Shown: positions 28,301 to 35,762 of the stretch, piece by piece
Layout: every line of letters starts with the position of its first letter
Position numbering within the stretch: the stretch's first letter is position 1
From: Lineus longissimus
Lineage: Eukaryota; Nemertea; Pilidiophora; Heteronemertea; Lineidae
NCBI RefSeq assembly: GCF_910592395.1
Contig: NC_088309.1
Span: 27,096,599 to 27,160,598, forward strand
Direction: 5' to 3'
DNA: 64,000 nt
Notes under the pieces: model-generated
Told to the model about the DNA's origin: nothing
Databases searched by the model: none
The model's input: the letters and a program-made list of their open reading frames with translations, nothing else
Position numbers and translations under genes: made by a program

Positions 28301-29455
28301 TATTCCATTGTGATCTGAACAAGTACTGAGATAGTCCACGCCACTGATCATTTTGGCCGTAGCAGTGTTAAAATCCACCTCTAGGTCCTGTCGGTGTCCC
28401 CAACTTTATTCATCAGCAGCTTCATCGAGTATTAAGACCGCATCTTGACAAGGGTCAAAATCAGCTAAAAATGGCCTGATGTCTGTGGCGTGTACTAACA
28501 AGTTGGCAGTTTTGCGACTGACATCAATCAAGTGGAGCTTCCCTTTCCTGATAATAACTTCTGGAAAGTGAAGTACAAGGATCAAAGTAACAAAAAATCA
28601 ATGCTCCATCTGTTGGGATTCATCAAAAGTCTGCTACCCATTGCTGGAGTCGTTACACTGGTGATCAGTCTTGATAGAAACTTATCACGCTTATCATGCT
28701 TTTGTACAAAAACTTAACCGTATATGTATAGACCAAGAATTACATGATTACATTCACAATTCATGTCAACATAACCGATAATCTGTATTCTCACGTACTA
28801 TTTTCTAGAGTGTTGTAAGCTACACACTGTGGTCAGAAAGTCCTTAGCTATCTCCTAACATTAACATTGTCTAAGAAACCAGAATAGTTATAATCAATGT
28901 CGGTAATATACGAACCCCGAAACTGAAAAGTAAGGGAATGAAACGTCTGTTTCACCCTAAACAAAGGGAATAAATAGTTGATCTAAAACTATCTGGCCTG
29001 TGACCTGAGTGGGTTCAATATGTTCTGTAATCATGCCAATGAATCATGTACAAGTATGACTAGTGTAAGTCAAGGTTACACTCATCAACTTTCTAACTGG
29101 AGCCACTGCAAGAAGATTGGAACAAACATCAACAAATCATGTCTCTTCCTTCCTATTGAAGTCTACTACTTATGAAGTCTATTGAAGTCTCTCCTTTCAT
29201 TGACAGGTCAACTCAGAGGAGGGTCACGGGCCCCACGCGAACTCCCCATGCAGGGACAAGTCCCCAACCGACCCCAACAGCATGGAGACTACCCCCCTCA
29301 GCAGCGCTACCCAAGAGACACCGGAAGAAAAAAGCCCGAGCCCCCAGTCCAACATCATGCAGCTGGACCCGCCCGAGGACAGCAAAAAGAAGGAGAAGAA
29401 AGGCTTCCTAGCCAAAACAAAAGGTTTTAGTCTGTTTAAGAAACTTGGCCGATAA
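4276..29455 (+). CDS. RIMBP: RIM-binding protein (RIMBP/TSPOAP1 family), 27-exon model
   Basis: Active-zone scaffold whose SH3 domains bind proline-rich motifs of RIM and voltage-gated calcium channels (family knowledge). Modelled exons: 4276-4380, 6282-6404, 7153-7257, 7872-7922, 8293-8491, 8713-8811, 10349-10465, 10946-11004, 11382-11619, 11731-11871, 12702-12842, 13386-13579, 13766-14006, 14219-14350, 14471-14647, 14879-15087, 15829-15870, 16302-16487, 17017-17346, 18805-18960, 20553-20883, 21123-21697, 21832-22012, 22317-22492, 22681-23478, 23901-24074, 29207-29455. All introns are GT/AG and phases close throughout, giving about 1842 residues, close to human TSPOAP1. Domain order is coiled coil, SH3-I (about 296-363), three FN3, acidic linker, SH3-II (about 1283-1345), SH3-III (about 1416-1480), low-complexity tail, basic end. 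The first exon and the tail exons are the least certain. Invertebrates normally have one RIMBP gene, so I do not choose between the vertebrate paralogue names. Confidence 0.93.
6282..8491 (+). CDS. RIMBP coiled-coil exons (4 exons)
   Basis: Exons 6282-6404, 7153-7257, 7872-7922 and 8293-8491 are charged, Leu-rich and helical. The second begins [20 protein letters not shown], directly alignable with the REAAERRQQLE segment at the start of vertebrate RIMBP2 and with the TSPOAP1 coiled coil. The fourth contains [14 protein letters not shown], matching the RELEEKCRTQ block of the family. The fourth exon then leaves the coil and becomes Ser/Thr-rich. Phases are 0/0/0, then 1 at the end of the block. 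In the family this region mediates self-association. Confidence 0.9.
7030..7130. repeat. ATC/CAT trinucleotide microsatellite in RIMBP intron
   Basis: Two runs of CAT repeats are separated by a gacattgacatcaacatc motif that itself occurs twice. The array ends about 20 bp before the acceptor of the 7153 exon. Frames through it look like poly-Ile on one strand and poly-Met on the other, but these are repeat artefacts. Confidence 0.9.
8511..8671 (+). repeat. 43-bp direct repeat inside RIMBP intron
   Basis: The same 43-bp segment (starting caagtttgttctcagtttc) occurs at about 8511-8553 and 8629-8671, just after the exon that ends at 8491. The sequence following the first copy (accaccgaggatacctg) also resembles exon sequence at about 8446-8462 (accaccgaggatatctg). 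This suggests small local duplications around this donor site. Confidence 0.8.
8713..11004 (+). CDS. RIMBP linker exons between coiled coil and SH3-I
   Basis: Exons 8713-8811, 10349-10465 and 10946-11004 run in phases 1-1, 1-1 and 1-0. They encode a Ser/Asp/Glu-rich, presumably disordered linker that becomes Lys-rich before the SH3 domain (ending SVTSKKGM). Linkers in this position are poorly conserved in the family, so the support is frame, splice sites and phase. The intron 8812-10348 shows no coding signal. Confidence 0.8.
11382..11619 (+). CDS. RIMBP SH3 domain I exon
   Basis: The exon encodes an SH3 domain with the ALYDY-like start VAKYSYDP, the acidic RT loop [10 protein letters not shown], the n-Src/distal segment [19 protein letters not shown] and the terminal [10 protein letters not shown]. 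The stretch [20 protein letters not shown] is nearly identical to human TSPOAP1, which makes the family assignment firm. Splice phase is 0 in and 1 out. Confidence 0.97.
11731..12842 (+). CDS. RIMBP Ser/Asp-rich linker between SH3-I and FN3-1
   Basis: Two exons, 11731-11871 and 12702-12842, are each exactly 141 bp and phase 1-1. Either could therefore be skipped without a frame shift. They encode an acidic, serine-rich linker ([20 protein letters not shown], then [17 protein letters not shown]). The equivalent human segment is also disordered. Confidence 0.85.
13386..15087 (+). CDS. RIMBP fibronectin type III block (5 exons)
   Basis: Exons 13386-13579, 13766-14006, 14219-14350, 14471-14647 and 14879-15087 encode three FN3 repeats. 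Landmarks shared with vertebrate RIMBPs are [13 protein letters not shown] in repeat 1, [10 protein letters not shown] and [19 protein letters not shown] in repeat 2, and [32 protein letters not shown] and [16 protein letters not shown] in repeat 3. In the family these repeats bind other active-zone proteins. The phases chain without a break (2-0, 0-1, 1-1, 1-1, 1-0). Confidence 0.95.
15829..15870 (+). CDS. 42-nt micro-exon in RIMBP linker
   Basis: A short phase 0-0 exon ([14 protein letters not shown]) follows a good polypyrimidine tract and acceptor (tttttcctctag) and is followed by gtaaac. It would add 14 residues after the third FN3 repeat. Its size, divisible by three, is typical of neuronally regulated micro-exons, so it may be alternatively spliced. 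It is supported only by splice sites and open frame. Confidence 0.55.
16302..16487 (+). CDS. RIMBP linker exon with CxxC-CxxC motif
   Basis: A phase 0-0 exon of 62 codons. It begins [18 protein letters not shown], which is two CxxC knuckles separated by eight residues and looks like a small zinc-binding or disulphide hairpin. The rest is Ser/Asp-rich and ends NLHW. I know of no such motif in vertebrate RIMBP proteins. The exon is divisible by three, so it could be a cassette. Confidence 0.75.
17017..18960 (+). CDS. RIMBP acidic linker exons
   Basis: Exons 17017-17346 and 18805-18960 are phase 0-0. The first carries a Ser/Glu repeat at about 17143-17163 ([10 protein letters not shown]). The second contains [18 protein letters not shown], which corresponds to the conserved RGSDLSDIMEEDEEELYSE motif of RIMBP2 and the NSDLSDIQEEEEEEE motif of TSPOAP1. 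It is therefore a true family landmark between the FN3 block and SH3-II. Confidence 0.88.
19391..19619. mobile_element. Fold-back (MITE-like) element in RIMBP intron
   Basis: A near-perfect inverted repeat: a 103-bp left arm (19391-19493, starting atatgtgacccgctctacc) and a 103-bp right arm (19517-19619, ending gtcacatat) around a 23-bp loop. It is non-coding and I see no clear target-site duplication. This is the form expected of a non-autonomous foldback or MITE element; no transposase is present. Confidence 0.85.
20553..20883 (+). CDS. RIMBP basic linker exon
   Basis: A long exon, phase 0-1, encoding a Lys/Arg/Ser/Pro-rich disordered segment (for example [20 protein letters not shown]). 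It sits between the acidic motif and SH3-II. The sequence itself is not recognisable, but the frame, acceptor (cttccag) and donor (gtaaac) are good and the phase matches both neighbours. Confidence 0.85.
21123..22012 (+). CDS. RIMBP SH3 domain II exons
   Basis: Exons 21123-21697 and 21832-22012. The first 150 or so codons are a Ser/Arg/His-rich linker ending in an acidic stretch ([20 protein letters not shown]). The SH3-II domain follows: [20 protein letters not shown], then [16 protein letters not shown] and [20 protein letters not shown]. The match to human RIMBP2 ([30 protein letters not shown]) is close. The intron splits the domain after LIK, phase 0. Confidence 0.96.
22317..23478 (+). 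CDS. RIMBP SH3 domain III and Gly/His/Met-rich tail
   Basis: Exons 22317-22492 and 22681-23478. SH3-III reads [20 protein letters not shown], then [40 protein letters not shown], nearly the RIMBP2 sequence. The remaining ~200 codons of the second exon are an imperfect tandem repeat rich in Gly, His, Met, Pro and Ser with units such as HPDGMHRP and [17 protein letters not shown]. This tail is absent from the vertebrate proteins I know. The exon ends in phase 0 at gtgagc. Confidence 0.93.
23636..23653 (+). CDS. Possible alternative terminal exon of RIMBP
   Basis: After a good acceptor (ttttgttgtag) the phase-0 reading is PPNVV followed by TAA. Splicing of the 23478 donor to this site would end the protein five residues after the Gly/His/Met tail. 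The alternative is the longer path through 23901-24074 to the exon at 29207. The open stretch is very short, so this is a possibility only. Confidence 0.3.
   Translation, partial: PPNVV
23901..29455 (+). CDS. RIMBP C-terminal exons
   Basis: Exon 23901-24074 (58 codons, phase 0-0) is Arg/Pro/Met-rich and contains a small repeat, [12 protein letters not shown]. Exon 29207-29455 starts in phase 0 after cattgacag and is Ser/Pro-rich. It ends in a basic tail, [20 protein letters not shown], followed by LGR and TAA at 29453-29455. Two other frames of the last exon are also open because of its GC- and Pro-rich composition. I chose this frame because it alone matches the incoming phase and gives a plausible end. 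Further exons in the 5.1-kb intron are possible. Confidence 0.72.
24075..29206 (+). other. Large RIMBP intron, no supported exon
   Basis: A 5.1-kb stretch without a convincing coding exon. A 46-nt open piece at 25122-25167 (after cacaacag, before gtgttt) looks exon-like, but its phases 0-1 do not close to the next exon. Long open frames near 26642-27121 and 27546-27989 have no domain resemblance, and the first runs through a tandem repeat. Confidence 0.6.
26911..27050. repeat. 46-bp tandem repeat, about 3 copies
   Basis: Copies start at 26911, 26957 and 27003 (ttgcacgattgccaaccc), with very few differences; the third copy diverges at its end. It lies inside the last RIMBP intron. The period is not a multiple of three, so the repeat appears in successive frames of a spurious open frame. 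Confidence 0.92.
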
Positions 29456-32400
29456 CATTTGGACATGTTAGTGGACTCGAACTGGCATGTTTTGGTGACA
29501 CTTGGTAGGTGCAATATTGTGCACACTATCTTGAATTCTTCACTAATTCCAGTTGACCATGGTGTTATGTCTTGTTAACAAGCACAAAAAGAAGGCCAGT
29601 GAAACCATTAAGCCATGGACGATTTACTAATTTGCGCCACCATAGAGGAGTTGCAATTACTATATCGTGGAGTTATCGATGTATGATATATCAAAAGTAG
29701 TCTGAACAGTTGTGTCAAAAGTGGTAGAAGTTTGTGATTTTATGATGATACACTGGTCAGGGCCCACCGGAAATTGACAGTCGACTTGCCAGGATCCTTT
29801 GTGGTTTGGTGAAATAGACAGGTAAAATGAACTACACAGAAATCCTTTGCAACCCTCTTGCCCCTCAATATCACACCAAAAAAGGATTCTGGTCAGTCTG
29901 TTGTCAATTTCTCTCTTCCCTTAACTGGTATATCAATTTGAATCGCTACTCTAATCATGGCATTTACCACTGACTGATGCTGTTTTTTATCCAAAAATGG
30001 CAGTGTGAATACTTTTCCTGTGAAATCCAGTCAGTTGGAAAGTGTCTTTCCACAATATACATTGTACACGTACTTGCAAACTCGGACTGTAAAGTTCACT
30101 ATGCAGGTCTGTTTAGCCTTAGAATTTTGTCTGAAGAAACTGAATTTTGTAAGATATGTGTAGTTGTGGTGTCATAGAGTATGTGATAGAATTTTATCGT
30201 CAGTTGATTTTAAAATGGACCAATGAATTGTCTCTCTTGCACCTTTCAATATGGTACTTGGAAATTCTGTGTATAAGTAGAAAGTTCACCAGTTAAAGGT
30301 TTTAAACCTAATTATGAAGGCCAGTAATATCTCAAGATCAAACTGAGTTATCTGAAGACCAATCAGTTCAGATGGTCAGATCTTTGGTAAAATCTTCCCA
30401 AATAGTTTAATTGTATTTGATACATTCCATGCTGTAATGATATGGGTAAATCTTTAATAATGTTAATATGTCAAATACCGACTTTCAGACTATTGATTGA
30501 TTCAATGAAATGGTGTTGATACAGAGACTGGGTGTTACAAATTCAATGTATTATCAAGGCTATACTTACTTGAAGGCCTTAACCGGAGATGGGGTTATCA
30601 GTTGTGAACTTCAAAAGTGAAGTAAAGTGGTACATTATAGCCCCTGTACATTGCAGGCCTTTCAGTGTTGATAACAGCTGACAGTGCTCATCAATGCCCA
30701 TAGAGACTATAATTGTACTTTGACTATGATTGTACCACCTTACCTTACCTCAGAAAGGTCTAAGCTTTACTGAGCTGGTGCTTCATCTTTCTGAAAACAT
30801 GTTTCAGTTGCCAAATGAAAGATAATCTTATTTGTAAATTTTATGGACATAAACTTCAGGTATCTGATGTACGTGTACTGTTTGATCATGATCTAAATTT
30901 CAAAGTCATTTCGTCTTAAGTTTGAACTTGCAGTACATTTTGTTGTCTACTACACTTCAAGGTACCTGCAAACTGGCTTAGTTAAGATGAATTGGCTTAC
31001 TAATGTAGGTGGAGTAGTTTGTAATGATCTTGACTAGATGTAAATGCTTAGAGGAAACTAGATGTGTTAGAAACTAGATAATTATTGCAAATAATTTGAA
31101 ATAAAAGCCTGTAGACTTGAATGTGATATTTGTACAGTGTGTTTAAAATATTGACAGGAATTTAAAATTTCTGTTTCACTTTGCCCGTTTGAGTCAGTCT
31201 GAGGCATTTGAATGGGGATGTTATGACAGTGAGTCTCAAGCTGAAAAAACTTCATGTTTTGGGCTGATGTCATCATAGCGAGACTGAAAAGTTAATCAGC
31301 ATTGTTATTACGTCTGAATCTCTTCAAAACACAAACACATTGTCTGTTCATAACCAAGTCATCATTATGAATATCTCAACTCATGAATATAAAGGTCACA
31401 ATTGAAATACTGTAAAGCGTGAAAGTTTTGCTTAAAGTTGGCAAATCTGCTTATTCTCAATTGGAAGACAGACTAAGCATCGTATTTGCTGCCAAGATTT
31501 GATAATAAATGCATTAAAGTTGAAAAGTTTTAAAGTTTTAATTTGGCATTCAACAGTTCATTCCTGAAAATTGTGAAAAAACAAAATGCTCTTGAAAATT
31601 TCACAGGTTACAGTACTCAAGTATGTTATCATAATGTCTCGCTGAGAATACGTATTAGTGGGCCATCTTTGCCGCGAGTGTGTCTGAGCCCACCGTGATC
31701 AACCCATAAATATAAGATGTGATCACCAACTGTGAATAGGTGTCGTTTAGATTTAGGTAATTATTGTGGATGTAATCTAGTGATCTTATTAGTAGACTGT
31801 CCAAAATCAACTCAAAATTTATGATTGTTTTACTTTCTCAGATCATTGGTTTAACAATGAAGTTACTCACTCATCTACTTTGGTTCCAAGAATTGTGGCC
31901 CCTGCTCTCCTTCTCCACACTCACAACTTTTGGCGATTGCTATTCAATCTTAGTCATGTAACAAGATTGTTATAGTTGTACACCTAGTAGTTGAGTGTGT
32001 GCTTGAAGGAGACTTGCGTTACATTCGAGATTTTGTGTTAACAGTTTACTAGAGTCAGAGTTATCTGTAGCGGAGGGGACAGCTGTCTCCACAGTTTTAA
32101 ACTGGTGATAATAACTTTTGAGGAATAGGGGCAGTTAGTGGTATTTATAATACTAGGGATTCTCCATTGTTTCGTGTTTTGCCAGTGTATTCAATGGTGC
32201 AAATGAGTCTAAGGTTCTTGCAAATTATGAATTTGCATATTCATTTGCAAAAAAAGGTGAACCTCTCTGTTCAGAGACATTCTGTATACAACTAAGGATG
32301 GAATTCCTTCGAAAGTCGGTGTCAATCTTTGCCAAAACTGTAGTGCCTTTGCAGAACCTTTTTACATTGGTCAAAACAAGTTCATTGAAGATGCTTTCAT

Positions 32401-32523
32401 TCCTCAACTGTTTGTTATCATTTAGATGTAGGTGTTAATTTATGAAATAGTTCTTGTTCAGAGACCAAAACCAGTTATTGTGTAACAGCAATGCATGCCA
32501 GCCTGAATGAAGTTATGAATAAA
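29456..32523 (+). other. Probable RIMBP 3' UTR
   Basis: AT-rich sequence without coding signal follows the RIMBP stop codon. Canonical AATAAA signals occur at 31504-31509 and 32518-32523. Either could end the transcript, giving a 2-3 kb 3' UTR, which is ordinary for a neuronal gene. The exact end is inferred. Confidence 0.5.
32518..32523 (+). terminator. Candidate poly(A) signal for RIMBP
   Basis: AATAAA is followed by T-rich sequence. It is the last canonical signal before the tandem-repeat field begins at about 32.7 kb. An alternative signal lies at 31504-31509. Confidence 0.4.
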
Positions 32524-32744
32524 TTATTGTAATGGTTGGTATATTGAAATATATTTTCACAAAATCATACTCTTGTTGCCTTGCTAAATCTTGGACGACA
32601 AGCACAACAAGTACAGTGAGAATGGGAATCCAAGTTTGCCCCCAGAATTTCATTCTATATACTCCTTTATCAAGAGTCTAGAATGATAACTATCAACGAG
32701 ATTGCAAAGTTGTCCCTTGTCCCTCACGGTTGCCTTTTTTTACG

Positions 32745-34394
32745 GGACAGTGGGTAAAAAAAGCCATACCGTGGATAATATCAAAGAGGGACAGCACAAC
32801 CAACTACAGGACAATGGACACAATCACTTTACCAAGGACAACATCAAAGTGTGACTGTACATCAACTGAAGGACATTGGGCACAATCTATCATACTGAGG
32901 ACATCACAGCAAGACTGCACAAACAACTATGTGACATGTTTTAAACAGGACCATTGACACAATCTGACAATGCTGAGGGCAGTATCAAAGTAAAACTGCA
33001 CAACCAACTTCAGGGCATGTTTTGGAACAGGAGAATGGACACAATCTAACTATACCAAGGACAATATAAGAGAAACACTGCACAACTATGGTATATGAGC
33101 TACTTGAGGTGCAGGAGTTGTCTCAATGGTCAGGTTGGACCTGTCTTCAGGATCACAGAGGGAAGCCCTACCATGGTGTTCCCATTTTTTCTGGTACATA
33201 TACAACAGTGACTTGAAGTAGGCTCCTGGAGTTGCCAAGTAGGGTACTTTGGCCTGTCTTTAAGGGTACAGTGAGATGGAATCTCCACCAGAGACGAGCC
33301 ATGATATTGCCCCAGGTACATCCTGGAGGAACATGAGCTACTTGAGGTAGATTGGGCCTGTCTGAGGTGCACAAGCTCAATGTACAAGGACGTTTTAAAA
33401 CAAGACAGGGGACACAATCTAAGGACAATTTCGAAGTGTGACATCACAACCAATTACAGGACATGTTTCAAACAGGACAATGGTCACAATCCTACCATAC
33501 AGAGGGACAATAGTGTAGTTTCTGGATCACTCACGAAGTATCATGAGCTGCGAGAGCACACGAGTTGTCTCAATAGCCAGTTCGGACCTGTCTTCAGGGG
33601 CAGAAAAGCTGTTCCAGGTACATTAGCTACTTCAAGTAGGCTACTTGTGTTGCCCATTGTCCAGTTTAAAACTTGTCCGGTTGTGCAGTCTCACATGGTC
33701 AGGTTGTGTGTCTTAGTCTGCAGTGAAATGGAATCTCCACCAAAGGCAGAAGCGTCCAGATTATAGGTACCTGAACTGTACAACCTGGTGGTACATGAGC
33801 TACTTGAGGAAGGTTGGGCTATAAGAAGTCGTTTTGAAGGGGACAGTGGACACAATTCTACCATATCAAAGTAAGACAGCACAAGCAGTTATAGGACTTG
33901 TTTTGAAGAGGATACAATGGACAAAATCTTACTACACCATGGCCAATATAAGAGCAAGACTGCACCTGTAGTATATGAGGTACTCAAGGTAGATGTGTTG
34001 TCTCCATGGCCAGGTTGGACCTGTCTTCAGAGGCACAGATGGAAGCTCAACAATACATGGTGCTTCTGGTTTTCCTGCTACAATAGGCTACTTCAGCTGC
34101 AAAGTTGGGTACTTTGGCCTCCATGTCTTTAAGTGCACACTGCACACCCTGAGGAACATCAGCTTCTTGAGGTAGGATTGGGCCGGTTGAAGCCTAGAAA
34201 CTAGAAAAACAGGAGCAGAACACAATCTGAGCACATTTGTGGACACTGTCCTACCATACAGAGGGGATAATAGAGTTACTGCATCACTCTCGAACCATGG
34301 AGCTGGGCTATTCGAGTTGTCTCAATAGCCAGGTTGGACCTGTCTTCAGGAGCAGACAACCTCTACCATGGCATCCCAGGTACATATCAGCTAC
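32745..34394. repeat. Degenerate composite tandem-repeat field
   Basis: Two kinds of degenerate unit alternate. One (about 74-81 bp) contains gacaatggacacaatc and a variant of gaggacaatatcaaag; it is seen from about 32750 to 33060 and again near 33400-33500 and 33850-33960. The other contains atgagctacttgaggta and caggttggacctgtcttcag; its core recurs near 33133, 33580, 34013 and 34332. The spacing of the second core (about 320-450 bp) indicates a higher-order arrangement. No gene is supported here; the short open frames are repeat-derived. Confidence 0.8.
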
Positions 34395-34974
34395 CAGAGC
34401 TAGCACTGATGCTTGTCTTCGAGATGAGTTATTCCCCCAATACACCATCGCCCAGAGCTAGCACTGATGCTTGTCTTCAAGATGGGTTGTCCCCCCAATA
34501 CACCATCACCCAGAGCTAGCACTGATGCTCGTCTTCAAGATGGGTTGTCCCCCAATACACCATCACCCAGAGCTAGCACTGATGCTCGTCTTCAAGATGG
34601 GTTGTCCCCCCAATACACCATCACCCAGAGCTAGCACTGATGCTCGTCTTCAAGATGGGTTGTCCCCCCAATACACCATCACCCAGAGCTAGCACTGATG
34701 CTCGTCTTCTAGATGAGTTGTCCCCCCAATACACCATCACCCAGAGCTAGCACTGATGCTCGTCTTCAAGATGGGTTGTCCCCCCAATACACCATCACCC
34801 AGAGCTAGCACTGATGCTCGTCTTCAAGATGGGTTGTCCCCCCAATACACCATCACCCAGAGCTAGCACTGATGCTCGTCTTCAAGATGGGTTGTCCCCC
34901 CAATACACCATCACCCAGAGCTAGCACTGATGCTCGTCTTCTAGATGAGTTGTCCCCCCAATACACCATCACCC
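34395..34974. repeat. 58-bp minisatellite, 10 copies
   Basis: Starts of the cagagctagcactgatg motif fall at 34395, 34453, 34511, 34568, 34626, 34684, 34742, 34800, 34858 and 34916, with the array end at 34974. All spacings are 58 bp except one of 57 bp, where a C-run is one base shorter. Internal copies are nearly identical. Copies at the left and right edges, and two with a tctagatgag variant, carry most changes. Confidence 0.97.
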
Positions 34975-35430
34975 AGAGTTCCATTTGTAATACTGGGACA
35001 GTATTTTAACAGTGTACTACTACATCCTACAGCAACTTTTAAAGCAGCATATCATGCAATAAAACGGAATATAGCAGATTCATACTCAATCCCAGGATGC
35101 ACATATCGGAATCAACTCAGTATTCCAACCCATTTCATGCAGTGTATGTTGCCCAGTAATGTACAGCCTGTCTTAATTAGGTGCACAGTCAGGACAGGAT
35201 TTGAAAAGGACAGTGGACACAACCTGATCATGCAGAGGACAATATCAAAGTGGGACAGCACAACCGGACATGGTTTGAACAGGACAATGGGCACAATCTT
35301 ACCATGCCGAGGACAGTATCGAAGGAGGACTGCACGACCAACTTCTAGAGATGCTCTGAACAGGACAATGGGCACAATCCTACCATTCGAGGACAATATC
35401 GATGCCAGGACTTATCTCACAACCACTCTT
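34975..35430. repeat. Right flank of the composite repeat field
   Basis: After about 200 bp of unrelated sequence, the 74-81 bp degenerate unit returns. Copies of gacaatgg/gacagtgg begin at about 35209, 35283 and 35364, each followed by variants of cacaatcttaccat and gaggacaatatc. The 198-codon open frame over this stretch is repeat-derived and resembles nothing known. Confidence 0.75.
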
Positions 35431-35762
35431 CTGGATGTGTATTTGAGCGAGTTTGTGGAGGACAGCGGAGATTTTTACTTGGAGAAGAAGGGGGACAAGA
35501 AACAACAAAGCCAAATGTGTACACAAAAATGGTTTTATTAAGAGTTCTGTTACAAAATATCCACAGTAAAGTAGTGGAACCACCTCTGAAGTTATGTCGT
35601 AGTTACTTCTTATGGTACCAACGAGACCAAAATGATCTCCATAATGCAATTACATTCTCCTAAACAGTATCAAAGTTCATAAAGGTACTGAACTGTCCTT
35701 AGAGAAATGTTTTTTCAAGGCAATGTGACCTTGTATGAGTGTATACACGGTAAACCTTTCCA

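Noticed and set aside
34945-35541. 198-codon open frame after the minisatellite
   Set aside because: It starts inside the 58-bp array and runs through degenerate repeat copies; no domain, splice context or plausible composition.
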